Assembly (NCBI RefSeq): GCF_003076455.1
Contig: NZ_CP020918.1
Span: 3,942,001-4,006,000, forward strand
Direction: 5' to 3'
DNA length: 64,000 nt
Origin: Flavobacterium faecale
GTDB lineage: Bacteria > Bacteroidota > Bacteroidia > Flavobacteriales > Flavobacteriaceae
Both the position numbers and the translations under genes were made by a program. The first letter of the stretch is position 1, and the number at the start of each line of letters is the position of its first letter. Below the pieces are notes generated by a model. It was not told the origin of the DNA. It did no database searches and saw only the letters and a list, made by a program, of their open reading frames with translations. Shown in pieces: positions 35,122 through 44,545 of the stretch.

Positions 35122-36117
35122 TTGATCAATTCCATAATTAAATTTATTACAGGTAAAGAAATTATTCTTTGTGATAAGCACAGACAAATTGAACCTTTAG
35201 CTAAAAATTCTTCTAATAAAAAAAACTATTATTTCTTTGATATAGGTTTAATTTGGAGATACATTCCTTTTAAAACTTCAGATAAAAAAAAACATAAAAT
35301 AATGTATTTTATTTTATCCTGTATTCAGCCAAAGTATATTATAAGCATGAATTGGCAAACACAAAGAGAAAGTTTATACAAAGTTTGGACTGCTAAACGC
35401 AATAATAGTAAATTTATCGTGATACAACATGGAGTCTATGTCGGGGGTACTGTGACTGATGTCCCTCATAAATATACAAAGTGTGACATTTTTTTAACTT
35501 GGGGACCCTATTTTACAACTGAGTTTAGCAAATTTAATTCCTTAAAAAAGGTAGAAGTTTTCAACTTCGGTAATTCAATTTACAACAACTTTAATAGAGA
35601 TAACTATAAATATAAGAGTACTAGAACCAACAAAATACTAATACTTCCTACTGCTCTGGACGCTAAAAACATACTTTATGTAAATGTTTTGATAAAGAAA
35701 CTTCAAGAGTTAAAGTTTGAAGTGTTTGTAAAAGAACATGGAAAGCAGGGAGTAGAAAAAGATAGAAATGGTCTTTTAAAATATCCAAACATAGAAGCTG
35801 TTACCAAGATAACAGGACAATTATATTCCATATTACAAAATAATGACTATGATTTCATTATTGCTGACCACTCTAGCTCGCTTTTAGATGCAATATTCTT
35901 CAAAAACAAAGTGCTTTATTGTGACCCTAATAATAAAAGTAACGGCTATACAACTCAGTATTCAAAGTATTTAGCTAATGTGTTTCTAGATAATTACAGT
36001 TTGAAATATAAAAATTATTTCGAAGACTTACTTAACATATCAAATCAAGAAGCACTATTAGCTGAAATGATATCCACAGGAAATAATGAGTTAGACAATA
36101 AATTTCATTCTAATTAA
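35122..36117 (+). CDS. GT-B-like polysaccharide transferase (CDP-glycerol transferase-like fold)
   Basis: A 331-residue protein that I assign only at fold level. FIVIQHGVYVGG in the middle and IIADHSSSLLDAIFF with VLYCDP near the C-terminus resemble the GT-B enzymes that include CDP-glycerol glycerophosphotransferases and some sialyl or Kdo transferases. A role in adding pseudaminic acid or another acidic sugar is possible given the CMP-sugar genes upstream. The start is TTG; there is no nearby ATG. It ends in a 15-nt A run. Confidence 0.6.
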   Translation: MINSIIKFITGKEIILCDKHRQIEPLAKNSSNKKNYYFFDIGLIWRYIPFKTSDKKKHKIMYFILSCIQPKYIISMNWQTQRESLYKVWTAKRNNSKFIVIQHGVYVGGTVTDVPHKYTKCDIFLTWGPYFTTEFSKFNSLKKVEVFNFGNSIYNNFNRDNYKYKSTRTNKILILPTALDAKNILYVNVLIKKLQELKFEVFVKEHGKQGVEKDRNGLLKYPNIEAVTKITGQLYSILQNNDYDFIIADHSSSLLDAIFFKNKVLYCDPNNKSNGYTTQYSKYLANVFLDNYSLKYKNYFEDLLNISNQEALLAEMISTGNNELDNKFHSN

Positions 36118-36130
36118 AAAAAAAAAAAAA
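36116..36130 (+). repeat. Poly(A) tract of 15 between two glycosyltransferase genes
   Basis: An uninterrupted run of 15 A begins in the stop codon of the preceding gene and ends 2 bp before the GTG start of the next. Slippage here would change the ribosome-loading region but not a coding frame. Confidence 0.8.
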
Positions 36131-36132
36131 CA

Positions 36133-37011
36133 GTGATAGTAACTATCAAACAAAATATCGTCATAGCAAGAAATTATCTCATTTACAAAAGATTTGATAT
36201 TTTATCCAAAATAAAACAGCGTAAATTCCGCATTAATCCACAAGCTAATTTTGTGGTCTCAATAGCTAGTTATCCAAAGCGAAGCCACTTATTGCCTGCT
36301 GTTTATGAAGCCTTAAACCAGCAGACTACCGTTCCTAAAAAGTGGAATTTAGTCTTATCTGAAGAAGAATGGCCGAAATTAATTTTACCTAAATTTTTAA
36401 AAAAATTAGAACAAAGAGGTCTAGAAATCATATGGGTTAAAAGCAATACCTATGCAGTAAAAAAACTAGTTCCTGTATTGATAAAATATCCAGATTTAGG
36501 GATTATAACTCTTGATGATGACATTATTTATGAATCCAATTTAATAGGCAACCTAGTCAATAATACTTATGCGAAAAAAGGAAATATAGTAGGACATGTG
36601 GGCAAAACATTAATAAAAAAGAATAATGAATTGAATATGATGTTTAGAGATACAGCTCCAACAAATATAAACACTAGTACCAATCAAGTATTTTTGATAG
36701 GTTGGGGCGGAATTTATTATCCTAATAATTCACTATCACCTAAAGTTAAAGACGCTGATGCAATAAAAAAAATCGTACCAGGAAGAGGTTCTGATATTTG
36801 GTTTTGGGCAGCAGCTCTTGCCCAAAACACAAAGCAATATTGTATAACACCACACAGTGCTAAAAATTTAGGAATACCAATACCTACAAACGATAATACT
36901 AAACCAAAAGATACACCCGCTTCTGATTTGCTTGAGCGACGTTTTCAGATGGCTATTGACTATTTTGAAATTCGTGAAAAACTATTAACCAACTTACCTA
37001 ATAGAGCCTAA
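36133..37011 (+). CDS. Glycosyltransferase with DDD motif
   Basis: A 292-residue protein with features of a GT-A transferase: FVVSIASYPKRSHLLP near the N-terminus, IITLDDDIIY near 128-137 as the nucleotide-sugar/metal motif, VFLIGWGGIYYP, and RGSDIWFWAAAL further on. The start is GTG directly after a poly(A) tract; no upstream ATG exists in frame. It belongs to a family of mycolyl- or capsule-type glycosyltransferases seen in many surface loci. Specific sugar unknown. Confidence 0.72.
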   Translation: MIVTIKQNIVIARNYLIYKRFDILSKIKQRKFRINPQANFVVSIASYPKRSHLLPAVYEALNQQTTVPKKWNLVLSEEEWPKLILPKFLKKLEQRGLEIIWVKSNTYAVKKLVPVLIKYPDLGIITLDDDIIYESNLIGNLVNNTYAKKGNIVGHVGKTLIKKNNELNMMFRDTAPTNINTSTNQVFLIGWGGIYYPNNSLSPKVKDADAIKKIVPGRGSDIWFWAAALAQNTKQYCITPHSAKNLGIPIPTNDNTKPKDTPASDLLERRFQMAIDYFEIREKLLTNLPNRA

Positions 37012-37043
37012 CATAATGAGAATTACATACAATTACGAAATGA

Positions 37044-38342
37044 ATGGATAGAGAGCAAAAAGGTTATCTGATATTATTATTTCTTTTTTCTCCCATTTTA
37101 GGTTTATTTAAACTATTGAAATTAAAAAATGAAAAGGACATCACCTTTTTTGGAACCTTTTTTTTTGGGTTAGTAGGGAGTGTATTTGTTTATATAGTAG
37201 GAACTGATGGGCATTCACACTTAATGAAAGCTAAAGAGTTCTACTTAGATATGTCTTTAGTAGAGTTTTTTAAGAAATCATACGAAATACTAACGTTTAA
37301 TTCTACAGAAGGTTCTACAGATATATATTTACATTGCATTTCCTTTATTTCAGCCTCTCTATTACAAACACCAGAGTTAATTCACGTATTTGCGGGTTTA
37401 GTATTTGGTTATTTTTTCACAAAATCGGTATTACTTATTTTAAAAAATAATTTAGATATAAAGAAAACCTACATTCTAGTTGGTTTTATCATATTGTTAC
37501 TTATCATTAGAAGTATTGGCGCACTCAATTCTATTAGAATGTGGACTGGAATGTGGGTACTATTTTATGGTACTTACAGTTGGGCAACAACAAAAAAAAG
37601 AAAGTATATATTAGTTATTTTATTTTCAGTACTGGTCCATTTTTCTTACGCGTTAATTTTACTGCCTGTTACGGCAGCCTATATCTTACAAAAAAATAAA
37701 AAAATTCTGGTAGCTCTTTACATTGTATCTTTCTTTACGACAGTAGGTTTTTCATTTGTTAAAGCTTATATACCACAATCTGATTTAATAGAAAAAAAAC
37801 AAAACACATATGCTGTCGATTCTGATCAAGATGTGAAACGGTATGAGAAAAATAGCATAAATGCTAAAAAAGAGTCTGAAAATTCAAATTTTTATAAGGC
37901 ATCTGGCGAAACAAATTATTTGAATTATAGCATTGTCGGTTTATCTATAATTTTAATTTTTTTTTACTTAAAAAAAGAGAGTGATAGGAACCTAATTTTT
38001 TTGGTAGCAGTTGGTATAGGAGTATATGCTTTCTCCAATTTAGTAGCATTTTCACCTTCACTTCAAGGTAGAACAAAAATGATTGCAGCTACTTTTATTT
38101 TGGCAGCAGCTATACATTTACAGCTTACTTTGAAAAAGTATAATTTAAAAATAAAATCAATAAAGAGATTAAATACAGCACTATTATTTTTTTTGATTTC
38201 ATCAATTCCGATGTTTTTGTTTCAACTCTCTTATATACTACAATCCTTCAGTTTCTTTCTACTATTTCTACCTCAAGTATCATGGCTATTAGGTGATGGA
38301 GATTATTCCATAAGAGGAGTAATAGGATTATTTATCGATTAA
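37044..38342 (+). CDS. EpsG-like polysaccharide polymerase (Wzy role)
   Basis: A 432-residue polytopic membrane protein with about ten hydrophobic helices. SIGALNSIRMWTGMWVLFYG and a following FSVLVHFSYALILLP are typical of the EpsG/Wzy-like family, where the Arg and His are conserved. A hydrophilic loop of about 60 residues (near 265-300) is probably periplasmic. It is the only polymerase candidate in the locus. Confidence 0.75.
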   Translation: MDREQKGYLILLFLFSPILGLFKLLKLKNEKDITFFGTFFFGLVGSVFVYIVGTDGHSHLMKAKEFYLDMSLVEFFKKSYEILTFNSTEGSTDIYLHCISFISASLLQTPELIHVFAGLVFGYFFTKSVLLILKNNLDIKKTYILVGFIILLLIIRSIGALNSIRMWTGMWVLFYGTYSWATTKKRKYILVILFSVLVHFSYALILLPVTAAYILQKNKKILVALYIVSFFTTVGFSFVKAYIPQSDLIEKKQNTYAVDSDQDVKRYEKNSINAKKESENSNFYKASGETNYLNYSIVGLSIILIFFYLKKESDRNLIFLVAVGIGVYAFSNLVAFSPSLQGRTKMIAATFILAAAIHLQLTLKKYNLKIKSIKRLNTALLFFLISSIPMFLFQLSYILQSFSFFLLFLPQVSWLLGDGDYSIRGVIGLFID

Positions 38343-38352
38343 AAAAAACTAT

Positions 38353-39516
38353 ATGAACATAGCTTTATTCTTAGAACAATCCTTTGATCCTGACGCAGGT
38401 GGAGTCCAAAGGAGTACATCAAAACTGGCAAAAATTTTTAAAGATGAAGGTCACAACGTAATTGTTATTACTTCAAACTACCAATCTTCAGAAATAGAAT
38501 TGTGGAATCAAATTCCAATTATTTCTATAGATTTTAAAAAAAGAAAATCTGAATTAAAAAAAATATTAGAAAAAAAACAAATTTCGATTATCATTAATCA
38601 AGCTGGATATTCTTTAAAATTGACAAAAAACTTAATACATAGCAGCAACGACGGTATAAAGATTATAAATACACTTCGAATCAACCCATTAAATTTTTAC
38701 ACCAATTACAAACAGTTTATAGGATTGTTTTTAAATAGTAATAAACTGGGATTTTTAAATAATAAAATCGTACAGAAAATTATTCTGAGATATCATATTA
38801 TTAAACAACGATCTGATCTTAATTACATTATAAAAAACACAGATGCGTTTGTAATGCTATCTAAAGGATTTACACCAGAACTTTATTTTTTAGCCCCCAA
38901 TTTAAAGAAGTACAATCACAAGATACATAGCATCAGTAATCCTTTTGAAAAACCAATATTAAATATTGCTCAAATAGAGAAAGATAATATAATTCTATTT
39001 GTAGGTAGACTTAATATCTTGCAAAAAAGAGTGGATTTACTTCTCGAAATTTGGAAAAAACTACATAAAACATTACCCGATTGGAAATTCTGGGTAGTTG
39101 GTGAAGGCGAAGATCAAGTTTTTATGGAGAATTATTGTAAAGAAAACAATTTAAACAGAGTTACTTTCTTTGGCAAAAATAATCCAAATGAATACTATAA
39201 AAAAGCTAAAATATTTCACATGACATCTGCTTTTGAAGGTTTTGGCAATGTATTGGTAGAAGCACAAAGCTATGGTTGTGTCCCCATTTTATTTAATTCC
39301 TATGCAGCCGCTCAAGACATTGTAACTCATAATGAAAACGGACTGCTTGTAGCCCCTTTCAATAGTGATGAATACGTTGATGTAACAACTACACTAATTA
39401 ATAATCCTGATAAACTTTCACAAATGGCTCTGAATGGGTATGAAAATGTAAATAGATTTTCATATGATGAAACATATAAAAAATGGGAAGAAGTTTTTAA
39501 TAGTCTAAAAAAGTAA
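38353..39516 (+). CDS. Family 4 (GT-B) glycosyltransferase
   Basis: A 387-residue retaining glycosyltransferase. The N-terminal domain has the glycine-rich DAGGVQRSTSKLAKIF. The C-terminal nucleotide-sugar domain has ILFVGRLNILQKRVDLLLE, VVGEGEDQ and the E-x7-E region SAFEGFGNVLVEAQSYG. The next gene starts 9 bp downstream. Acceptor unknown. Confidence 0.88.
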   Translation: MNIALFLEQSFDPDAGGVQRSTSKLAKIFKDEGHNVIVITSNYQSSEIELWNQIPIISIDFKKRKSELKKILEKKQISIIINQAGYSLKLTKNLIHSSNDGIKIINTLRINPLNFYTNYKQFIGLFLNSNKLGFLNNKIVQKIILRYHIIKQRSDLNYIIKNTDAFVMLSKGFTPELYFLAPNLKKYNHKIHSISNPFEKPILNIAQIEKDNIILFVGRLNILQKRVDLLLEIWKKLHKTLPDWKFWVVGEGEDQVFMENYCKENNLNRVTFFGKNNPNEYYKKAKIFHMTSAFEGFGNVLVEAQSYGCVPILFNSYAAAQDIVTHNENGLLVAPFNSDEYVDVTTTLINNPDKLSQMALNGYENVNRFSYDETYKKWEEVFNSLKK

Positions 39517-39525
39517 TCAACAGTA

Positions 39526-40635
39526 ATGCTAAAATCCATAATAAAAAACCTTTCCAATCTACCTGGTTGGCGAACCGATAGAAAAATTGTAATCATCGAA
39601 TCGGATGATTGGGGAAGTATTAGAATGCCTTCTAATATAGCAAGAGAAACACTCCAATCATGCAATGTTTCGATGGGAGATTTAGAACGTCAACGTTATA
39701 CAAATTTTGATACTCTAGCAGATGAAGCAGATTTTGAAGCACTTTATGAAACACTAACACAATTTAAGGATATAAACGGAAAACATCCTGTGTTTACGGC
39801 TGTGAGTGTGGTTGCAAATCCTGATTTTGATAAAATTAAGGAAGCTAATTTTGAAAAGTATTTTTACGAACCTTTTAATACCACATTAGAAAGGTACGGA
39901 CATAAAAACACTTTCAAAATGTGGCAAGAGGGTATAGCACAAAACCTCTTTGTACCACAATTTCATGGTCGTGAACACTTGAATGTACAAGTCTGGATGA
40001 GACAATTGAGAGACAAAGAAGAGAGTACAATGGAAGCATTTAAACTCAATTGTTGGGGTTTTGAAAATAAAAATAAATTTAATATCGATTATCAAGCGGC
40101 TTTTGATTTGGAATTCGTTTCCGATATAGAATACCAAAAATCAGTTATTAAAGAAGGATTGCAATTGTTTGAACAAATCCATGGCTATAAAGCTGACTTT
40201 TTTGTGCCTCCTAACGGACCTTTCAATAATGAATTAGAAAAAACCGCAGCAGAGGCAGGTATAAAATATATGTCAACTTCAAAAATACAGTCAGAACCTC
40301 AAGGACAAGGAATACAAAAAAAGCGAATTCATTATTTAGGCAAAAAAAACGCTAGTAGACAACTTTATATTACCCGAAATTGTTTTTTTGAACCTAGTGC
40401 TCCAGGTAAAGATTGGGTGAGCAGTTGTATGAATGATATTGAAAATGCCTTTAAATGGGGAAAGCCCGCAGTAATTAGTTCACATAGAGTAAACTTTATT
40501 GGACGTTTGATAGAACATAATCGTACAGAAAGTTTAGCAGCCTTAACAACTTTATTGACTCAGATACAAACACAATGGCCTAACGTTGAATTTATGACAT
40601 CTTCCCAATTAGGAGATCTAATTAACAGAAAATAA
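39526..40635 (+). CDS. NodB-like polysaccharide deacetylase family protein (copy 1)
   Basis: A 369-residue protein of a Bacteroidota family usually called polysaccharide (de)acetylase. IVIIESDDWGSIRMP near residues 20-35 supplies the acidic pair, and FHGREHLNVQ gives H-x3-H, matching the second NodB motif. SSHRVNFIGRL near 325-335 could complete the site. There is no signal peptide, so it would act in the cytoplasm. Copy 2 lies at 42042-43172 and a third, 3'-only remnant at 41975-42040. Substrate is unknown; N- or O-deacetylation of the repeat unit is the likely role. Confidence 0.72.
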   Translation: MLKSIIKNLSNLPGWRTDRKIVIIESDDWGSIRMPSNIARETLQSCNVSMGDLERQRYTNFDTLADEADFEALYETLTQFKDINGKHPVFTAVSVVANPDFDKIKEANFEKYFYEPFNTTLERYGHKNTFKMWQEGIAQNLFVPQFHGREHLNVQVWMRQLRDKEESTMEAFKLNCWGFENKNKFNIDYQAAFDLEFVSDIEYQKSVIKEGLQLFEQIHGYKADFFVPPNGPFNNELEKTAAEAGIKYMSTSKIQSEPQGQGIQKKRIHYLGKKNASRQLYITRNCFFEPSAPGKDWVSSCMNDIENAFKWGKPAVISSHRVNFIGRLIEHNRTESLAALTTLLTQIQTQWPNVEFMTSSQLGDLINRK

Positions 40636-40639
40636 TAAA

Positions 40640-41722
40640 ATGAATATTAGCAATAAATTTGACATCTCTTTAAGCCAAAAATTAAAAGTTCTTTCATTTA
40701 TATTAATGATATTTGTTGTATTTATACACTCCTATAATCTTGGTTACTCAACTACTAATCAATTAAATAGTATAAATTCACAAGTAAACCACTTTATTCA
40801 AAACTTTATTTCGCAAGGAATAAACAGAGTTGCTGTTCCTTTATTCTTTTTCATATCAAGTATTTTGTATTTTTATAAATTTGATTTATCATTAAGTACT
40901 TACCGAAAAAAAGTTCAAAGAAGGGTAGTAACTTTATTAATACCGTATATAGTATGGTCATTAATTGGAATATTTCTATATTTAATATTACAGGTCAATC
41001 CATTAACGAGCAGGTATTTTTCTGATAATAATCAATTAATTGTCAATTACTCTTTAATTAAAATACTTGACACAATTTTTATCGATCCTATACCATTTCA
41101 ACTTTGGTTTATTCGTGATTTATTTATACTTGTATTAGTCTCACCAGTAATAGAATTATTAAATAAGTATTCTAAAGGTTATTGGTTAATCATTTTATTT
41201 ATCGCATGGCTTTACCCATTATCTATAATTATTGTTAAGACTGGATCATTGTTGTTTTTTTCATTTGGAGCTTTCATAGTTAAAAATAGATTTGAATTAC
41301 TTTTAAAGAAGGTTCCTTTTAGATTAGTATTTATTTCATCTATTATTTGGATTTTATTCAATATTTTATATGCAATAAATTACTTACATCATTCAAATTA
41401 TATTTTTGCAATGATAAATAAGATTTTTATAATAATAGGCGTCTTTTCTATTTGGTCAATATATGACTATATAAGGAATAAAAATCTATTAACTCTTTCG
41501 GATTCAATTTTAAAAACGACATTTTTCTTATTCGTTATGCATGAACCTTTTCTTACGTTTTTAAGAAAATTAATGTTAGTATTAGTTGGTAAAAATGAAA
41601 TACAATTATTAATGATATATTTTCTAAGTGCAATCACAGTAATAATAACTAGCATATGTGTTGGCTTGTTATTTAAAAAATATTTGAAAAAAATATACTT
41701 TATTTTGACTGGAGGTAGATGA
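40640..41722 (+). CDS. Membrane acyltransferase family 3 protein
   Basis: A 360-residue membrane protein with about ten hydrophobic helices. The N-terminal VLSFILMIFVVFIHSYN contains the conserved His of acyltransferase-3 proteins, and RVAVPLFFFISSILYFYKF and WFIRDLFILVLVSP match family positions. It probably O-acetylates (or otherwise acylates) the glycan. It starts 4 bp after the first deacetylase gene. Confidence 0.82.
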   Translation: MNISNKFDISLSQKLKVLSFILMIFVVFIHSYNLGYSTTNQLNSINSQVNHFIQNFISQGINRVAVPLFFFISSILYFYKFDLSLSTYRKKVQRRVVTLLIPYIVWSLIGIFLYLILQVNPLTSRYFSDNNQLIVNYSLIKILDTIFIDPIPFQLWFIRDLFILVLVSPVIELLNKYSKGYWLIILFIAWLYPLSIIIVKTGSLLFFSFGAFIVKNRFELLLKKVPFRLVFISSIIWILFNILYAINYLHHSNYIFAMINKIFIIIGVFSIWSIYDYIRNKNLLTLSDSILKTTFFLFVMHEPFLTFLRKLMLVLVGKNEIQLLMIYFLSAITVIITSICVGLLFKKYLKKIYFILTGGR

Positions 41723-41974
41723 TTTTTGGTGCGAGAAATTGATAGTATACAACTAAATTTAAATTTTAACTAATATAGGTAATTTTAAAAAAAATACTCT
41801 TTTTAAGATGCTGAACTATTTAACAAATGCAATTTAAATATTTAAAAAATTGGATAGCATATTAAGGCAATAAATCAATACTATCCAAATCATAAAAAAT
41901 AAATTAGATCAAAAACTTAGTATGCAAAATCGATATGATTGCTAAAAACTATTTGTATAATAAATTTAAAAAAA

Positions 41975-42040
41975 GTGAAAAAACTAAAATATATAACTAC
42001 TCCTGAACTAGGAGATTTGATAACAAAAAATAGAAATTAA
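41975..42040 (+). pseudogene. Orphan 3' end of a third deacetylase-like gene
   Basis: Twenty-one codons and a TAA immediately upstream of copy 2 read KLKYITTPELGDLITKNRN, closely similar to the end of copy 1 (FMTSSQLGDLINRK). The rest of the gene is missing; the preceding 250 bp (41723-41974) are AT-rich with no coding signal. It looks like the scar of a duplication or recombination between deacetylase genes. Confidence 0.6.
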
Positions 42041-42041
42041 A

Positions 42042-43172
42042 ATGTTTGAAAATCTAAATAAAAATTTAAGACGAAATTTACTTAACATTCCTGGAGCTCG
42101 TTCTAAAAAAAAAATTATTGTATTTGAAAGTGATGACTGGGGAAGTATTCGCATGCCTTCACGTAAAGTTTTTGAAAAAATAAAGAAGGAAAATTTAGCA
42201 CCAGAAGAAGATCCTTATTTAAAGTACGATACCCTAGCAAGTGTAGATGATTTTAATGCATTGTTTGAAACTCTTAAAAGCGTAAGAGATAAAAATAATA
42301 ATCATCCAATTATAACCGCTAATGCAGTTATGGGAAATCCCGATTTTGAGAAAATAGAGCAACATAATTTTGAATCTTATTTCTGGGAACCTTTTACAAC
42401 AACATGGCAAAAATATCCACATTGTGCAGGAGTAGAAACTGCTTGGAATTATGGACAAGAAAATGAGTTCTTAAAGTTTCAATGTCACGGGAGAGAGCAT
42501 TTAAATGTAGATCAATGGATGCTTAGTTTACAAAAGGGTGATAAACTTGTTAGAAAAGCGTTCAACAATCAAATGATAAGTATAAGTTCTCAACCCAGCA
42601 GCTTAAAATTTAATTATATGGAAGGTCTTGATTTTTTTTCCATATCTGAAAAGAAAAACAAAAAAAAGGTAGTAACAGAAGCTTTGCTAGAATTCAAAAA
42701 TTATTTTGGGTTTGATTCAAAGTCATTCATAGCAAACTGTTATATATGGGATGAATCTATAGAAGAGGTATTAGCAAATTTGGGAGTTCTTTACTTGCAA
42801 GGAATGGCTAATCAAGTAATACCCGTATTAAATAAAAACACACATAGTTATCATTATAAAAAGCACTATTTAGGGCAAAAAAATAAATTTGGACAACAAT
42901 ATCTAGTTCGTAACGCTTTTTTTGAACCATCGTTAATGCCCTATACAGAATGGGTAAGCGATTGTTTGCAAAGAATTAATATTGCTTTTAGATGGAATAA
43001 ACCTGCTATCATTGGAATTCACAGATTAAATTTCATTGGTTCAATTCACGAAGAAAATCGAACCAAAAATCTTAAAATGTTCAAACAATTATTAAAGGAA
43101 ATTATTAAACGCTGGCCTGATGTCGAATTTAGATCTTCAGATCAAGTACTTAATGAAATGAGAGATGAATAA
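42042..43172 (+). CDS. NodB-like polysaccharide deacetylase family protein (copy 2)
   Basis: A 376-residue paralogue of the gene at 39526. It shares IVFESDDWGSIRMPS, the HGREHLNVDQWM motif and the GIHRLNFIGSIHEENRTK C-terminal region. The copies are diverged in the middle third (about 180-270), so they may act on different residues. Overlaps the next glycosyltransferase gene by 8 bp. Confidence 0.72.
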   Translation: MFENLNKNLRRNLLNIPGARSKKKIIVFESDDWGSIRMPSRKVFEKIKKENLAPEEDPYLKYDTLASVDDFNALFETLKSVRDKNNNHPIITANAVMGNPDFEKIEQHNFESYFWEPFTTTWQKYPHCAGVETAWNYGQENEFLKFQCHGREHLNVDQWMLSLQKGDKLVRKAFNNQMISISSQPSSLKFNYMEGLDFFSISEKKNKKKVVTEALLEFKNYFGFDSKSFIANCYIWDESIEEVLANLGVLYLQGMANQVIPVLNKNTHSYHYKKHYLGQKNKFGQQYLVRNAFFEPSLMPYTEWVSDCLQRINIAFRWNKPAIIGIHRLNFIGSIHEENRTKNLKMFKQLLKEIIKRWPDVEFRSSDQVLNEMRDE

Positions 43173-44307
43173 TAATAAATCAAAGAAAAAAATCATTTTC
43201 TTAATCCCATCATTAACAGGAGGCGGAGCCGAAAGAACATTAATTAATCTATTGCAAAAACTAGATTATACTAAGTTTGAAGTTGACCTAGTAGTTGTGT
43301 TAAAAGATGGAATCTATCTAGAAAATGTTCCTAATGAAGTAAAATGTATTTTCTTGTTTCATAACAAGATGCTAGTACGAATTTTAGCATGGATGCAAAA
43401 GAAAATAGGTTTTAATTATCTTCTAAAAAAAACTACCCAAAATAAAATTAGAGGACAATATGATTTAGGGATTTCATTTTTGGACGGAAATTTTACGGAT
43501 TTACTCTTTTTTATGAAAGGGCTAAAGAAAAGATTTACATGGGTTCATAGTTCGTACCAGACCAATCGAAATTTTGCTAGGTTCTATGAAAACACAAAAT
43601 ATGTTCAAAAATTAAAAGAGGAGCGATACGGAGCTTTAGACGGAATATATTTCGTTTCAAATGATGCAAAAGAAGAATTCATCGAAGTTTTTGGCGAATA
43701 TCCTAAAATGGAAGTGATTTATAATTTCATTGATACCAAATCTGTTTTAAAAAAGGCAGAATTAGAAACCTACCCAAAGAGCAATTTATTTGAATTTGTT
43801 GCATTGGGAAGTTTATTAACAGTAAAAGGATTTGATAGGTTAATTAGAGCCTCAAAAATTGTTAAAGAAAAAGGGTTTAATTTTAAAGTATCAATTCTTG
43901 GAAGTGGTGCAGAGAAGAACAACCTAGAATCACTTGTAAAGGAAAATAATTTAAAAGATAATATTGATTTTTTGGGATTTGTTAGCAATCCATACCCTCT
44001 ATTAAAAAATGCAGATGTTTTCATTATGAGTTCAGTCTCTGAGGCACTTCCTACTGTACTTTGTGAAGCAATGATTTTAGGAAAAGCTACTTTGGTTACA
44101 AATTGCAGCGGATGTAGAGAAATTGTTGCAAATGGCCAATTTGGACTAATGGCGGAGCAAAGTGATCAAAGTCTTGCAGAAAATATGATTAAATACATTT
44201 CCGATCCAAACCTAGTGATTCATTATGAACTTCAGTCTCTTAAAAGGTCCGAACTTTTTGATGATAAATTAGTACTAGCAGCTTATAATGAAATTCTAAG
44301 TCAATAA
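43165..44307 (+). CDS. Family 4 (GT-B) glycosyltransferase
   Basis: A 380-residue retaining glycosyltransferase. IPSLTGGGAERTLINLL near the N-terminus binds the acceptor side. The donor domain has VALGSLLTVKGFDRLI, SILGSGAEKNNL and SVSEALPTVLCEAMILG with the E-x7-E pattern. The start codon lies inside the end of the upstream deacetylase gene, indicating translational coupling. Confidence 0.88.
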   Translation: MNNNKSKKKIIFLIPSLTGGGAERTLINLLQKLDYTKFEVDLVVVLKDGIYLENVPNEVKCIFLFHNKMLVRILAWMQKKIGFNYLLKKTTQNKIRGQYDLGISFLDGNFTDLLFFMKGLKKRFTWVHSSYQTNRNFARFYENTKYVQKLKEERYGALDGIYFVSNDAKEEFIEVFGEYPKMEVIYNFIDTKSVLKKAELETYPKSNLFEFVALGSLLTVKGFDRLIRASKIVKEKGFNFKVSILGSGAEKNNLESLVKENNLKDNIDFLGFVSNPYPLLKNADVFIMSSVSEALPTVLCEAMILGKATLVTNCSGCREIVANGQFGLMAEQSDQSLAENMIKYISDPNLVIHYELQSLKRSELFDDKLVLAAYNEILSQ

Positions 44308-44466
44308 AGTTTAAAAGATCTTAGACCCCAGAAATAAATCGTCTCCTATTCTTCAATAAATTTTCTTTTTAGCCAGCGATAGACAAGTTTTCAGCATCGA
44401 ATTCTAAGCATTAAAATCTAAAATAAAAAAAAGTAGTAGTCGTAACAAAAAAACCTATAGCATATT

Positions 44467-44486
44467 CATATCAGGAATTTGATATG
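44467..44486. promoter_or_regulatory. Short palindrome upstream of a glycosyltransferase gene
   Basis: CATATCA and TGATATG form perfect 7-bp arms around GGAATT, about 60 bp before the next start. A second, smaller one (ACTGA/TCAGT) follows at about 44498-44510. The 238-bp gap holds no gene. Possible operator or processing hairpin. Confidence 0.25.
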
Positions 44487-44545
44487 AAAAATATCGATAC
44501 TGAAATTCAGTTTATTAAGTTCATAAAAAAAAATAAAAAACAAAG

